This document shows, in pieces, positions 54,855-64,000 of a stretch of 64,000 nt of DNA. Position numbers and translations under genes: made by a program. Source of the stretch: Porodaedalea pini. Its lineage: Eukaryota; Basidiomycota; Agaricomycetes; Hymenochaetales; Hymenochaetaceae. Within the stretch, counting starts at the first letter, position 1. Each line of letters opens with the position of its first letter. The stretch is from assembly GCA_002794775.1 (NCBI GenBank), contig NBAY01000008.1, positions 310,001-374,000 on the forward strand, in the 5' to 3' direction. The notes under the pieces were generated by a model, which was not told the origin of the DNA, did not search any database, and worked only from the letters and a program-made list of their open reading frames with translations.

Positions 54855-57002
54855 ATGATTACATCCCTCTCTATCCTTTCATTGAATATCCACCGTTCTG
54901 AACCCACTTCGGACCTTCTCTTCAAATCTCTTTTCCAGCGCGGTCATTCATGCCCGGACATTATTTGTCTACAAGAGATCCCTACCATCTCTACCATCGT
55001 TCCTTCTAAATTATCCCCTACGGGAGAGTCGCAATATGCTACCTGCAACGCAGACCCCTTTATTTGCATCCTCCCCCCTTCTTCCTCTTCTATCAGACCT
55101 AGTTGCGTGACTTTCATTCACCCGCGCATCGCTCACCTTTTCAACTACCACCCACATTTGTCTCGACCTGTAATCCAAGTCACCATTAGCGTCGACCGCG
55201 GCTCCTCTCTCCCACCTGTTTATATTTTGAACGTCTACAGTTCTCCAGCCACCCATTCTTTCGAAGATCCTTTTCCCGAACCTTCTTTCACTGACACTCA
55301 CATCTTTGTTGGCGATTTTAACAGACATTCTGCCTTATGGTCCGACACCATTCATTCTCGCTATTTCTCCTCTTCTGAACCTTTCTTACGCTGGCTGGAC
55401 CAATTTTCCTTAACGGTCACCAACCCCCCTAATACACCAACCTTCCTTCACCCTCAAGGCTCTTCTACTTTAGACCTCGTCATTAGCTCATCAGACATTT
55501 CTCCTTGTATTATCCAATCCCTGTCGATTGGCGACCCTTCATTTGAATTCCATTCAGACCATCTACCCCTTTTATTTAACATTCCCATCTCATACAACCC
55601 CCCTCCGGCTACCCATCCTCTTCATTTGGTTCGAAAACCGGATATTCCCTCTTTAATTGCAGACTTCTGCGAATCCCGCCTTTTTTCATTCGACGTTTCT
55701 GACGTTCTTCTTCCCACTCATTTAGACTCCAAACTACAATCCTTTTATGACACTTTTTCCTCTTTCACGACTCATTTCCTGCGAAAGCACAAACCCCGGA
55801 CATACTCCAGACCCCACTCCTGGTGGACCGAGCAGTGCAATCGTGATTACCAAGTGCATCACCTTAACCCGTCACTGGACAACCTCGCCCAGCTTCACAA
55901 AACACTAGCCACAGCCAAATCGTCTTTCTTCGGCAACCTACTCCATCGATCAGACCATTCGTCGATCTGGAAACGCCAACACCTCGGTTCAGCGCACCGA
56001 CACCTCCCCATCGGTGCCTTGAAACTTCCCTCTGGGAGGTATACCCTTGACGAGAGCAAGAAATCAGATCTCTTCCGCTCCACCTTCTTTCCTGTGCTCC
56101 TGCCCGGTCATCATGACCAGCACTCGCTCCCACCTCTTGCCGACATCGAGCCAGTCTCTGTCGATGAAATGCTCCGAGCCCTAAAGGGCATGGATGACTC
56201 AACCACCCCAGGCGACAATTCCTTTACTTTTCTTCATCTTAAACTTTTCATTGAGTACGAACCTTTATTCTTCTCTCAGATTTTTTCTCTCTGCCTTTCT
56301 TTTGGCTATTTTCCTCTTTCATTCAAACACTCTATCGTCACCTTCATCCCCAAACCAAAACACACCGATTTTTCACTCCCTCGCTCTTTTCGCCCTATCA
56401 CCCTTGTTGATACAATGGGCAAATTATTTGAACGTATTCTTTTCAACCGGCTTCAAACTATTTTTGAGCAATGCTCCCTTATTTCATCTTCTCAACACGG
56501 CTGCCAGAAAGCGCTATCTGCGCTTACCGCATGCTATGAACTCTTGCATTTGAACAACCACAAACCGCTCATTTATTCGTCCGTATCTTCCAACCCCCAG
56601 CTGGGCCCTTTCGAGCCTACGCGTCGACAGTGGCTGACGTCTGTCGTCACTATTGACATACAAGGCTTTTTTGATAACATTTCTCATCCTTTGCTTATTG
56701 ACCGTTTAACCTGGTCAAACATTCACCCTAACCTTATCAATTGTGTTTCCCATTGGATGCGCAATCACCCCATTTCCCTACATTTCAACCAATATTTTTC
56801 TAATATCTTTACCAAACCCAACCGGGGTGTCCCTCAAGGGTCCCCACTTTCTCCCCTTATCTCTATCTTCACAGCAGCACCTGCTATTGACGCTTATTAC
56901 AAACGCTTCCCCTATAATCGCCCTCTTCTTGCCTATATGGACGATCACCTTCTCTCTGTGCGCTCTCTGAGTATGCGCACAAACCTCATTCGTTTACGAA
57001 AC
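54855..57002 (+). pseudogene. LINE ORF2, 5' part (endonuclease and reverse transcriptase)
   Basis: The start ATG 54855-54857 gives the APE-type endonuclease: ILSLNIHRSE, IICLQEIPT, YILNVYSSP, FVGDFNRHSALW, STLDLVISSS and HSDHLPLLF. The RT domain follows: FIPKPKHTDFSLPRSFRPI, FERILFNRL, SQHGCQKALSALTACYELL, VVTIDIQGFFDNISHPLL, GVPQGSPLSPLI and the catalytic YMDDHLLSV. The solo LTR inserted after RLRN cuts the RT domain at its thumb. The frame is intact up to there. Confidence 0.88.
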
Positions 57003-57446
57003 TGTTAGAACTTGAACTTCCCCTTTTCTTTATTTCCCCTTTTCCTTTTCCTTTTCCTTTTCTTTTAATCGCTCCTTTTCATTATCTTTAATCATCTTTC
57101 TAATCACTTCCCACACTCCTTTCACATGACCTTCATTCGTTCCATTCCGCTCCCTTTATGTAATCCTAGATAGTTGGGCAACCGGTTCTCACGAGGTGAT
57201 CGCTGTATATAAGGAAGAGGAATTGCATCTGAACACCTGTTCTGCTTTTCCTCTTACCTCCGCGACGACCTAGGTGAGACCGCGTCCCCCTCCTGTAGTA
57301 GAGTATATTGTATTAATCCTCTTACCTCCGCGACGACCTAGCCTGAGTAAGCGTGTCCCGAGTCTACGCTCGAGTATAGCACGTCCCAGACAACAGTCAG
57401 CCGAGGCCTGCCCGGTCCGAGTCGTCTCCCGGACTCCCGCCTAACA
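57003..57446. repeat. Solo LTR of a second LTR retrotransposon
   Basis: A 444-bp insertion in LINE ORF2. It begins TGTTAG and ends CTAACA, an inverted pair with the TG...CA ends of LTRs, and is flanked by a 5-bp duplication, GAAAC (56998-57002 and 57447-57451). A TATATAA box lies at 57206-57212 on the plus strand. It has a polypyrimidine run at about 57018-57069 and two exact 24-bp repeats. Sequence and size differ from the gypsy LTRs, so it stems from another family. The internal part was probably lost by LTR-LTR recombination. Confidence 0.88.
57250..57341 (+). repeat. Two 24-bp direct repeats inside the solo LTR
   Basis: CCTCTTACCTCCGCGACGAC plus CTAG occurs exactly at 57250-57273 and 57318-57341, spaced 68 bp start to start. 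The position just after the TATA box suggests the R region of the LTR. Confidence 0.85.
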
Positions 57447-59129
57447 GAAACCAGTTTTGTTTCCTTTCTCTCCAATTCTCACAACTGGGCCTTTCTATTG
57501 ACCCAGATTCTATTGAACTCATTCATTTCACCCCTAATTCCCCTCGTCAACCTGTGTCTTTCCCTACGCAACCAGAACATCAACCCTCTCTTATTCTTTC
57601 CCCCTCGCAAACTATCCCCCCCCCGGTCCCATATTACATGGCTGGGCGTTATTTTTCATCATCACCTTTCCCCTCATTTGCACCTTCAAGCTCGCGCCAA
57701 CAAGGCATTATCCACTCTTTCTCAATGTTCCTTTTTATTCCATCACTCCCATGGCGCTTATCTTGAATACGCCCGCCTACTATATTTCAACCTTATTCGG
57801 TCTGTCGCCACTTATGGCGCTCACCTTTTTCCGGATTCTCTGGCAGTTTCTTCTATTTTATCACCAGTACAACATCGTGCCCTTTCTCTCGTTATTTCTC
57901 ATAGTGTCCACAAAGACGCAGCTGGCTCTTTACTTTCCATCCCTCCTATCGATCTCTTCATCCAATATCAAGCAAAACACTTCATTACATCTTACGTTTC
58001 AAAATTTCGTACCTCTCTTCCTTCTTCTGCGGACATCTGCAAATCTCTCCCAACCAACATTACAATTCCCATCACATCTCTCTACCCCATTATTCCACCC
58101 ATTCATTCACAACTTTCTTTAGTTCCAATTGCTTCTCGCAAAAACAGTTCTTTCGTCAAACAATCTTTTCTCCGACTCTTTAACCATCCCCTCCCTTTTC
58201 AATACTTTTTATTTACAGATGGCTCTGTCATTGATCAGGACGGCACACCCACCGGCGGGCATGGATACTCCATCATGCATAATCGACGCGAATTAGCGTC
58301 CTTTGCTTCAGAGGCGCATACCCAAAGCAATATTCTCTACGAAGAGCAACAAGCTCTTATCGCTGGTCTAGCGCGCTTTTCATCCCTACTAGCGCATTGC
58401 GCCTATCCAACCCATCTTTGCGTCATCACAGACTCAGCAAATTGCGCACGTCTTATCTTCTCAGACGACCCTCTCCACGCAGCCTTCATTACAGCTGTTC
58501 GCAGACTCTGTGGTATTTTCCTCACCTCTCATCACGGCGCATCTACGATTTCGGTGCAATGGGTCCCCTCCCATATGGGATTACCTGGCAATTCGCGAGC
58601 AGACCAGCTCGTGGCCCAAGCCTCACGTGCACTAGACAAAAGTCCTGCACCCAATACCCTACCCAATCTACACGCACAATTTTCATCCGACCTTCTCGCC
58701 AAATGGCGAAACCATGTCCTAAATCTCCGACACCATCGTAGCGTATCTACCGCACCCTTTATCCTTCACCCACGTCGCCAGCTACGCCCTTTTCTGCGAC
58801 TAAATCCTGAGAAACGCATCCCTCGCTCCCTCCAGTCGAGAGCTGTAGGAATCCTCCTGAACACACACGATATGCATGATCGAAACCTGCCACGCCAGTG
58901 CCCGGACCCACTCTGTACCAAACATGACATCCATCATATCCTTAACGTATGCCCTTTCTTTTCACAGTACCGTCGCCAAGTTTTCCATACACCGCAGCTC
59001 CCCCTTTCATTTTCGAACTGGTTTGCTCCGGCCAACTTCATGCTTCTCATTCAATTTTCATATTTTTCTTTCCGTCGTCCACCCGACCTGATGCCATACT
59101 ATTCAGACCTTCCATCATATCTCATATAA
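57447..59129 (+). pseudogene. LINE ORF2, 3' part (RT thumb, RNase H, zinc motif) with a frameshift
   Basis: The frame entering from the RT domain continues (FCFLSLQFSQLGLSIDPDS) until a run of nine C at 57616-57624. Beyond it the conserved reading lies one register over: HITWLGVIFHHHLSPHLHL and LRLFNHPLPFQYFLFTDGSV. RNase H motifs are FTDGSV, EEQQALIAGL, CVITDSANCARL and VPSHMGLPGNSRADQLV. A late CPDPLCTKHDIHHILNVCPF resembles the C-terminal zinc motif. A single extra C explains the shift. The stop codon lies at 59127-59129. Confidence 0.85.
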
Positions 59130-60035
59130 CGCACACCCAGTTTCCATTTAACGTTCTCCTTTTCTCTTTCCTTAGCATACACATACATTTAGCCACCATG
59201 CCCACATTTCTTTCCTTTTTATTCCCCTCTTCTTTTCCTTTGTCTCCCTCGTAGTGCCCGTAGTGCAGAGTAGTGCAATGTTATAAACTGCATTTCACGT
59301 GCCTTGCCGGTCCTGAATTGGTCTGCTACAGGGTCATTTCTACTGACGTGAATATGTATTATAGTAGCTATTGCAGCGGTTACATGGCATTAATATTGAA
59401 AGCAAATGATTAAACATCCAAGAAATGAGTGAAACAAGCGCTATATATGTAACTCTATAGTGCCTTTGTAACAGCATCACAAAAATCTGCAGAGTATTAT
59501 AACTAATTATATTCAATTATAAGTCTTAAAAGACATGTAATACATATAATCATTTCGGGCATAATTATAGAGCAATAAAATCTGAACTCCATCTTACAAT
59601 CCACCATAATACTTACCGAAAAGCATAACAGTCATACCAAATTATAATATATCAAAACACTTATGAGAGATTTTAATACATGATAAGACTTTCAATAGAG
59701 TATAAGTTAGCGGAAGTATTGCAGACTTATATATAATTAAATAAATTCTAAAGTCAGGATTACAAGGCGGCGGAAGAGTTGTCGGAGTTATAAAAGCAAG
59801 AAATTACTTATAATGCTTTCTAATTGATGGTGATGCGCACTGTCGGTTCTCATGTGTATAATAGTTATAGCTCACTTAGCAGCAGTTGTCGTGGATGACA
59901 ATTAGATGGAAGTATTGGAATAGAATGAAATTGAAATAGCACATAACAATATGTGACCAACGATAGGGAAAATAGAAATAGCTGTTCAAGATGGATGGTA
60001 TCGGATTGAATGTGAGCGGAAATTTCAATCAAAAT
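59130..60035. other. LINE 3' end and AT-rich non-coding stretch
   Basis: The first 150 bp are the pyrimidine-rich LINE 3' untranslated region, with GTAGTGC three times at 59247-59275. From about 59340 to 60000 the DNA is notably AT-rich with no coding frame, consistent with old, decayed repeat sequence. Confidence 0.5.
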
Positions 60036-61619
60036 TCATACATTGTCCTCTTCCTCTTCGTTGTCCTCCTCACCCTCTTCATTGCCCTCCTCATCCTCGG
60101 TCCAGTCTCGATAGAAGTCTTCAATATCAGCTATGGCACCTAGGTCATGAGGATCAGTTGCCGCTTGGGTATTCGGAAAGATAATTCTGAGTAAGGGTTA
60201 GTAAGGGACCATAATATCACATAGACGCAGATGAACGTACCAATTCCACCAAATCAATAGCTCAGCAGTGTACCTCTTGACATGTGGGACGTCAGACCTG
60301 AACAATTGAATAATACCATTAAACATCTCGGGTATTTCTGGAGCACTCGATGTAGAGAAATGGAGCCTTGCGCTAAGAGCAAAGTAGACCTGGTAGTAAT
60401 ACATTTTTCAGTATTATATACGCGCAAACCGTGAAACAAATAAAATACCTGGACAGTAACATATGCAAGTGATCCTGGAGTGACTTCGGTCATAGCATGG
60501 ATCTCTGCATTACCTATTTTCGTACACCTTGAGCCTTTGACAGCAGGACCTGAGTTGGCAGAAGAAGGCGCCGTAAAGATGTGTTTATAGGCCTACAAAA
60601 AGATGTAAACACATTAAGAAAGAAAAAGGAAGAAGACTTGCCCTGACGATCAAATTACCCTTCAAGAAGCCCTTCAGAGGGTTCCTTGGATGATAAATAC
60701 CGTTTTTGAAGGCAAAGACTCAGCTATGGTTGCCATCAAGTTCACGGGTAACTCCTTTTTTGTTTGTTACCGTGGCCCTGTCCGCACGCAACAAAGCTAG
60801 ATATCTAGAAAGTATGTAATATAAATCAGCAATGATGTGATAGGAAAGGCATGAGCACGTCTTCTTTTGTTTAAGATTATCTCAAAGTACTTACTCCGGA
60901 GTGAGCGGCTGAACCTCTGCGGGGGCCAGGAGCTTTGCGAGTGTCTCGTTCTCAAATCCACGTAAGTCTTTGCAATCATTATCTGGCCGTGTCGACTTGT
61001 TGTCAACGGATGGGAAAACGATCCACTGGAGGATAATTTTCCTGATTCCTGATGTATCGGCAGACCGAGCGGCACGCTGACCCTCATGCAACTGTAAACA
61101 TTGTGAGAGTTTATCTATGCAGAGGAAAAAAAAGCAATGACTCACGCAATTAACTATATATTTGAATGTCTGAGTATCCGCCTTGACGACCTTCTTGTAC
61201 AGCAAGGTGTTGACATCGAATAAAGCCTTCACAGCATCCACAGCACGGTGGACACTGACACAAGAACTGATTATTGAAAGAATAAAGTAGAATAAAACCA
61301 ATCACTTATGACGGATCAGTGATTTGTTGTAATTCAGCAGGGCTAAGCTTTGCGTTAGGAATACCTTTGTTAAGAATTTGTTGCGGGCTAGTCCATGGTT
61401 CATATGCTCTAGCAAGGTAGCGTCCCTTGCTGATGAAGATGTCCGCTGCAGTACTGCAAATGAGTAAAGTAAACAGATAAACAAAGACAAGAGGAAGAAG
61501 CCAGTGTACGCCTTCCTCTTTCCACTTCGTGTAAACTCTTCCTCTGGCACCTGTCGTGAAGCACTGGTCGAGTCCGAGTCAGAAGAGGAGTCTGAGGAGC
61601 TAGGCTGCGAATCCGTCAT
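60036..61619 (-). pseudogene. DUF6698-like basidiomycete protein gene, apparently decaying
   Basis: Exons match the DUF6698 layout known from mushrooms: a Ser-rich N-terminus from ATG 61617-61619 (MTDSQPSSSDSSSDSDS), LARAYEPWTSPQQILNKGIP, SVHRAVDAVKALFDVNTLLY, PLKGFLKG, AYKHIFTAPSSAN, GNAEIHAMTEVTPGSLAYVT, VYFALSARLHFSTSS and YTAELLIWWN, then a tail of IIFPNTQAATDP and an acidic run ending at TGA 60036-60038. Function unknown. Two in-frame stops appear in the conserved register: TAA at 61306-61308, at an exon end, and TGA across the last splice junction. Both fit C-to-T change. If exon edges differ from mine, one may vanish. Confidence 0.55.
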
Positions 61620-61633
61620 AGGGGGGTCGGTGT

Positions 61634-61711
61634 CATCGGGTACTGAGGGGCGAGCATTCCGTGAGGGAGAGACATCGGGTACTGAGGGGCGAGCATTCCA
61701 TGAGGGGGAGA
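61634..61711 (-). repeat. Two tandem copies of a 39-bp unit
   Basis: Units 61634-61672 and 61673-61711 differ at two positions. In the minus-strand frame in phase with the DUF6698-like start they read VSPSxNARPSVPD twice, so they may be a leader or an in-frame N-terminal extension. Confidence 0.75.
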
Positions 61712-61914
61712 CATCGCGGTGAGTGTTCAAATACAGAAAGGAGCATAGTAACACCGTAAGTTTATAAGGCTGGGCGGGGGAGATCAGCGGCTGTGCAACT
61801 TTCACTGGAAAACACAACCACGGCGAGATATCCCCTCTTGGCTATATCGCGTTATGATCTCACGTGTTTCAGTGAGAATGCCAGAACTTGAAGAGAGAAG
61901 GAAGAAAGCTGCAC

Positions 61915-62764
61915 CAAATAGAACTTGGTAGGGTCGAATGGCCTCTCCTCCGTGCTGATGAAGAACGGTTCAACGGAGACACCCGCTTGAGTCAAGTCCT
62001 AAGCAAAGTGTTCATGGTGTCAAACAAATGCAATGCTAACTCAAGCGCTACCAAAAGTGTCGTTTGAGCAGACGTGACAAGTTGAGCATTCTTCGCGCTG
62101 GGATGAGGGTCGTCTTCGTCAGTAATGAGGAAAAGACGCTTGATGCCAGATTTTGGAGCTCTGGTAGAAAAAAGTTGTTTTACGCAAACGAGCCTATACA
62201 GATAGGCAACACTTAGTACCCGTCTCATAAGGCCCAGTTACAGCTCGTAAAGACATCACCCATGGGGACACGATTCTCTGATGGTGGATACTCGTAACGA
62301 AGCCACTTATGGTTATCCTTTGCCTCTAGATACATTTGAGAGGAATGGATCAGCAATCGCTTAACATACAACTGTGAGTCAAAGTATAATGCACCGTAAA
62401 GGAGCTGGATAAGATTTTGAATCTTTGGGGCATCAATCTGTCCTACAGGCTCATATACAAACGTCCTATTCTTTGTACTCTGTAGCTCCGCGCGCCGTAT
62501 TTTCTTTCTTGCGAGACTTTGAGATGCTCAGTACGGTGTGGTATATGCAGGAGTTTGAGAGCTTCTCACGGTATTGAAAAGTAAAATCCCAGCAGCGTCA
62601 TTTGGCCCGACAACCTTCCGCTTCTGAATTTGCATATCGGCCTCGAGTGCAGCAAGTAGGTGGGAGGTCTGTGCGCCTTCTTTGTTTGGGTCATCATGAA
62701 GCGCTTGCATTGACTCTGAACAGTCAATCGCAAAGAGAACGACATCGTGTTTGCCTTCAAAGAA
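61915..62764 (-). pseudogene. ku70: Truncated ku70 copy (vWA-like domain only), with an in-frame stop
   Basis: The N-terminal alpha/beta domain of Ku70, the DNA end-binding protein of non-homologous end joining. Exons read FFEGKHDVVLFAIDCSESM, GPNDAAGILLFNT, RTFVYEPVGQIDAPKIQNLI, NRVPMGDVFTSCNW, IKRLFLITDEDDPHPSAKNA and LTQAGVSVEPFFISTEERPF, spliced by short GT-AG introns. TGA at 62225-62227 stands where family members have arginine (between NWAL and DG); CGA to TGA explains it. After KFYL (61915) the similarity ends and the central core, C-terminal arm and SAP domain are missing. About 30 N-terminal residues are not found either. A remnant, not a functional ku70. Confidence 0.8.
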
Positions 62765-63463
62765 CTGACAGCACATGTCGTAAGACACAGAAACGATTCA
62801 GCTGGTATCTGGAGAATATTACGGAGTTGTCAGCATACCGAGAACTCGTTGAAATGCTAAAAAGTTAGTTTTGAGCTTCTTAAGTTAAGAAGCATGCATA
62901 GCATGCTCACCGAATCAAGCATATGGTTCCGGGCATGCCTCAGCTCGAGCTCGCTGTCATTCAAGGGCCCGTACGTCTGTCATTTCTTAGCTACACTCGA
63001 TTTACACATGGGCAAGATCACCTTACTGACACAAGTACAGAAGAAGGCGGACACGAAGCCCGATCGCACGCGGCCGGCTGATCAAAATCGTATAGTCAGT
63101 ATTCAAGCTTGCCCTTGCATCTGTACAACAGTTCTCACCATCCACATACTTGCACAGATACCACCGCCTCAAATCGAAAAAAAGGGAAATCCTGGAGGAA
63201 AGAAAATGAGAATCAAGTTTCGAATGGTGCATCCGACTGTCACAAAATCGTCCACCGTTCAACTGAAACGCGACTATAGATAATGAGAGGATTCTCGTCG
63301 TTGTCACTTGAGAAGTACATTGACGAGTTGGCAAGGTGGGGGCGCAGCATGAACTTGAAAAGAAAGTAGTTTACAATCTTGTACAACAAAGGAACCTTCG
63401 ACTCCGATTGTTAGCTTATCGTTGGAGTCCTAGTGAATCGACTTTTCATCTTTCACGAGCCTG
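62765..63463. other. Region between the ku70 relic and the terminal relic
   Basis: About 700 bp. It should hold the missing first exon of the ku70 copy, but I cannot recognise it. Short frames without motifs occur on both strands. Nothing else can be said. Confidence 0.4.
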
Positions 63464-64000
63464 TCTGACATCCTCGCACCTCACCCCGATCTCTTCAAGT
63501 CTGAACTCGACTCATCTCTTGCAGGCTTCGACCCTTACCTGCTGCAATCGCTCATCATCGAGCAGCCAGACGCGTTCAACTTCCTACATTCCGAAACTAC
63601 TCTTCACCGTCAGCTCAGAGTCTGCCTCAGCATATGAAACAATGACTGCCTGCTCGAAGTCTTTCTACAATCAAGCCTCCTCAAAGTATTCATTCAAACT
63701 CATTGGTAAATTCGCACAGGCATCAGCCGTCTGACAGCCGTCAGACATTCCCTCAGACTATTGCGAAGCGGCTCAGGCAACATCTCGCTCGAAGAGTATA
63801 ATCCACACCCTCCTTCATCTGCCAATCATAATGGCACCTCGGACTATTCAAGTTACGATTCTCGTTCTGAGTACTACTCCATCGGCTCCAGCCATCCGTC
63901 ATTGGCTTATGCATCCGTCATCTCACCGGCTGCGATCTCTGCACGCAGCTAGCCCGCGCAGGTTCAGTCTCCTCAGGCTCGCACACCCAGTCCCATTGGC
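63464..64000 (+). pseudogene. Coding relic with three in-frame stops, running off the window
   Basis: One register stays protein-like from SDILAPHPDLFKSELDSS through DPYLLQSLIIEQPDAFNFLH, CLLEVFLQSSLLKVFIQTHW, SRLTAVRHSLRLLRSGSGN and a Ser/Tyr/Pro-rich tail to the window end. It is cut by TGA 63635-63637, TAA 63707-63709 and TAG 63950-63952. Each could come from a glutamine or arginine codon by C to T. The family is not recognised and the gene's start is not seen. Confidence 0.5.

Larger units (their letters stand above)
45671..59129 (+). mobile_element. LINE (non-LTR) retrotransposon carrying two nested LTR insertions
   Basis: A long interspersed element with ORF1 (CCHC zinc knuckles) and ORF2 (APE endonuclease, reverse transcriptase, RNase H and a C-terminal zinc motif), in the layout of the fungal Tad1-like or related clades. 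The coordinates cover the coding parts only. The 5' end lies between the AP-1 sigma start codon and 45671; the 3' end probably lies at or before 59280, where GTAGTGC occurs three times (59247-59275). No target duplication was found. Two other elements sit inside: a gypsy element at 47502-54442 and a solo LTR at 57003-57446. Removing them restores the LINE frame at both junctions. Without them the coding part is about 6.1 kb. Confidence 0.85.

Noticed and set aside
57003..57446. Reading the interruption of LINE ORF2 as an intron
   Set aside because: The ends are TGTTAG...CTAACA with a 5-bp duplication, not GT...AG with a branch site; it is a solo LTR.
1..64000. CRISPR arrays, rRNA genes or clear tRNA genes
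   Set aside because: No regularly spaced direct repeats, no rRNA-like sequence and no convincing tRNA B-box with a matching cloverleaf was seen by eye; a tRNAscan run would settle small RNAs.

Overview
This window looks like nuclear DNA of a filamentous basidiomycete, probably an agaricomycete. Its protein genes are cut by many short introns of about 45-70 bp with GT-AG ends. Families typical of mushroom-forming fungi occur here (proteins resembling DUF6697, DUF6698 and DUF6699), and so do fungal LINE, Ty3/gypsy and pogo elements. There are no operons; neighbours are divergent, convergent or tandem with their own promoters.

Left half (about 0.4-28.2 kb): ordinary single-copy genes. These are an aldehyde dehydrogenase, an FAD monooxygenase of the salicylate-hydroxylase type, a Nudix hydrolase, a short-chain dehydrogenase, a copper P1B-ATPase with four metal-binding domains, an MFS sugar transporter, a large secreted six-hairpin-glycosidase-like protein, the Vip1/PPIP5K inositol pyrophosphate kinase, the gamma-tubulin complex protein GCP3 and a small single-span membrane protein. 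The copper ATPase carries two compensating 1-nt frameshifts.

Middle (28.8-45.5 kb): a 3,006-bp pogo-type DNA transposon with perfect 26-bp terminal inverted repeats and a TA target duplication. It is followed by GTP cyclohydrolase II (riboflavin synthesis), an amino-acid permease, a DUF6699-like protein, a membrane-anchored fatty aldehyde dehydrogenase, a DUF6697-like protein with a disrupted 3' end, and the AP-1 sigma adaptin.

Right (45.6-59.3 kb): a nested transposon cluster. A LINE (zinc-knuckle ORF1; endonuclease-RT-RNase H ORF2) was inserted less than 135 bp upstream of the AP-1 sigma start codon. A 6,941-bp chromodomain Ty3/gypsy element (426-bp LTRs, 5-bp duplication GTTTA) then landed in ORF1 on the opposite strand, and an unrelated 444-bp solo LTR (5-bp duplication GAAAC) landed in ORF2. 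The gypsy element carries an 11-nt match between its primer-binding site and its predicted RNA 5' end, the signature of Tf1-like self-priming.

Far right (59.3-64 kb): an AT-rich graveyard with a decaying DUF6698-like gene, a truncated ku70 copy and a coding relic with three in-frame stops. The premature stops in the transposons and relics are nearly all explained by C-to-T change (CGA to TGA, CAA to TAA, CAG to TAG). The two gypsy LTRs differ only by transitions, five of six at CpG. I read this as methylation-linked deamination or a RIP-like process acting on repeats; no such stop was found in the clearly conserved genes.
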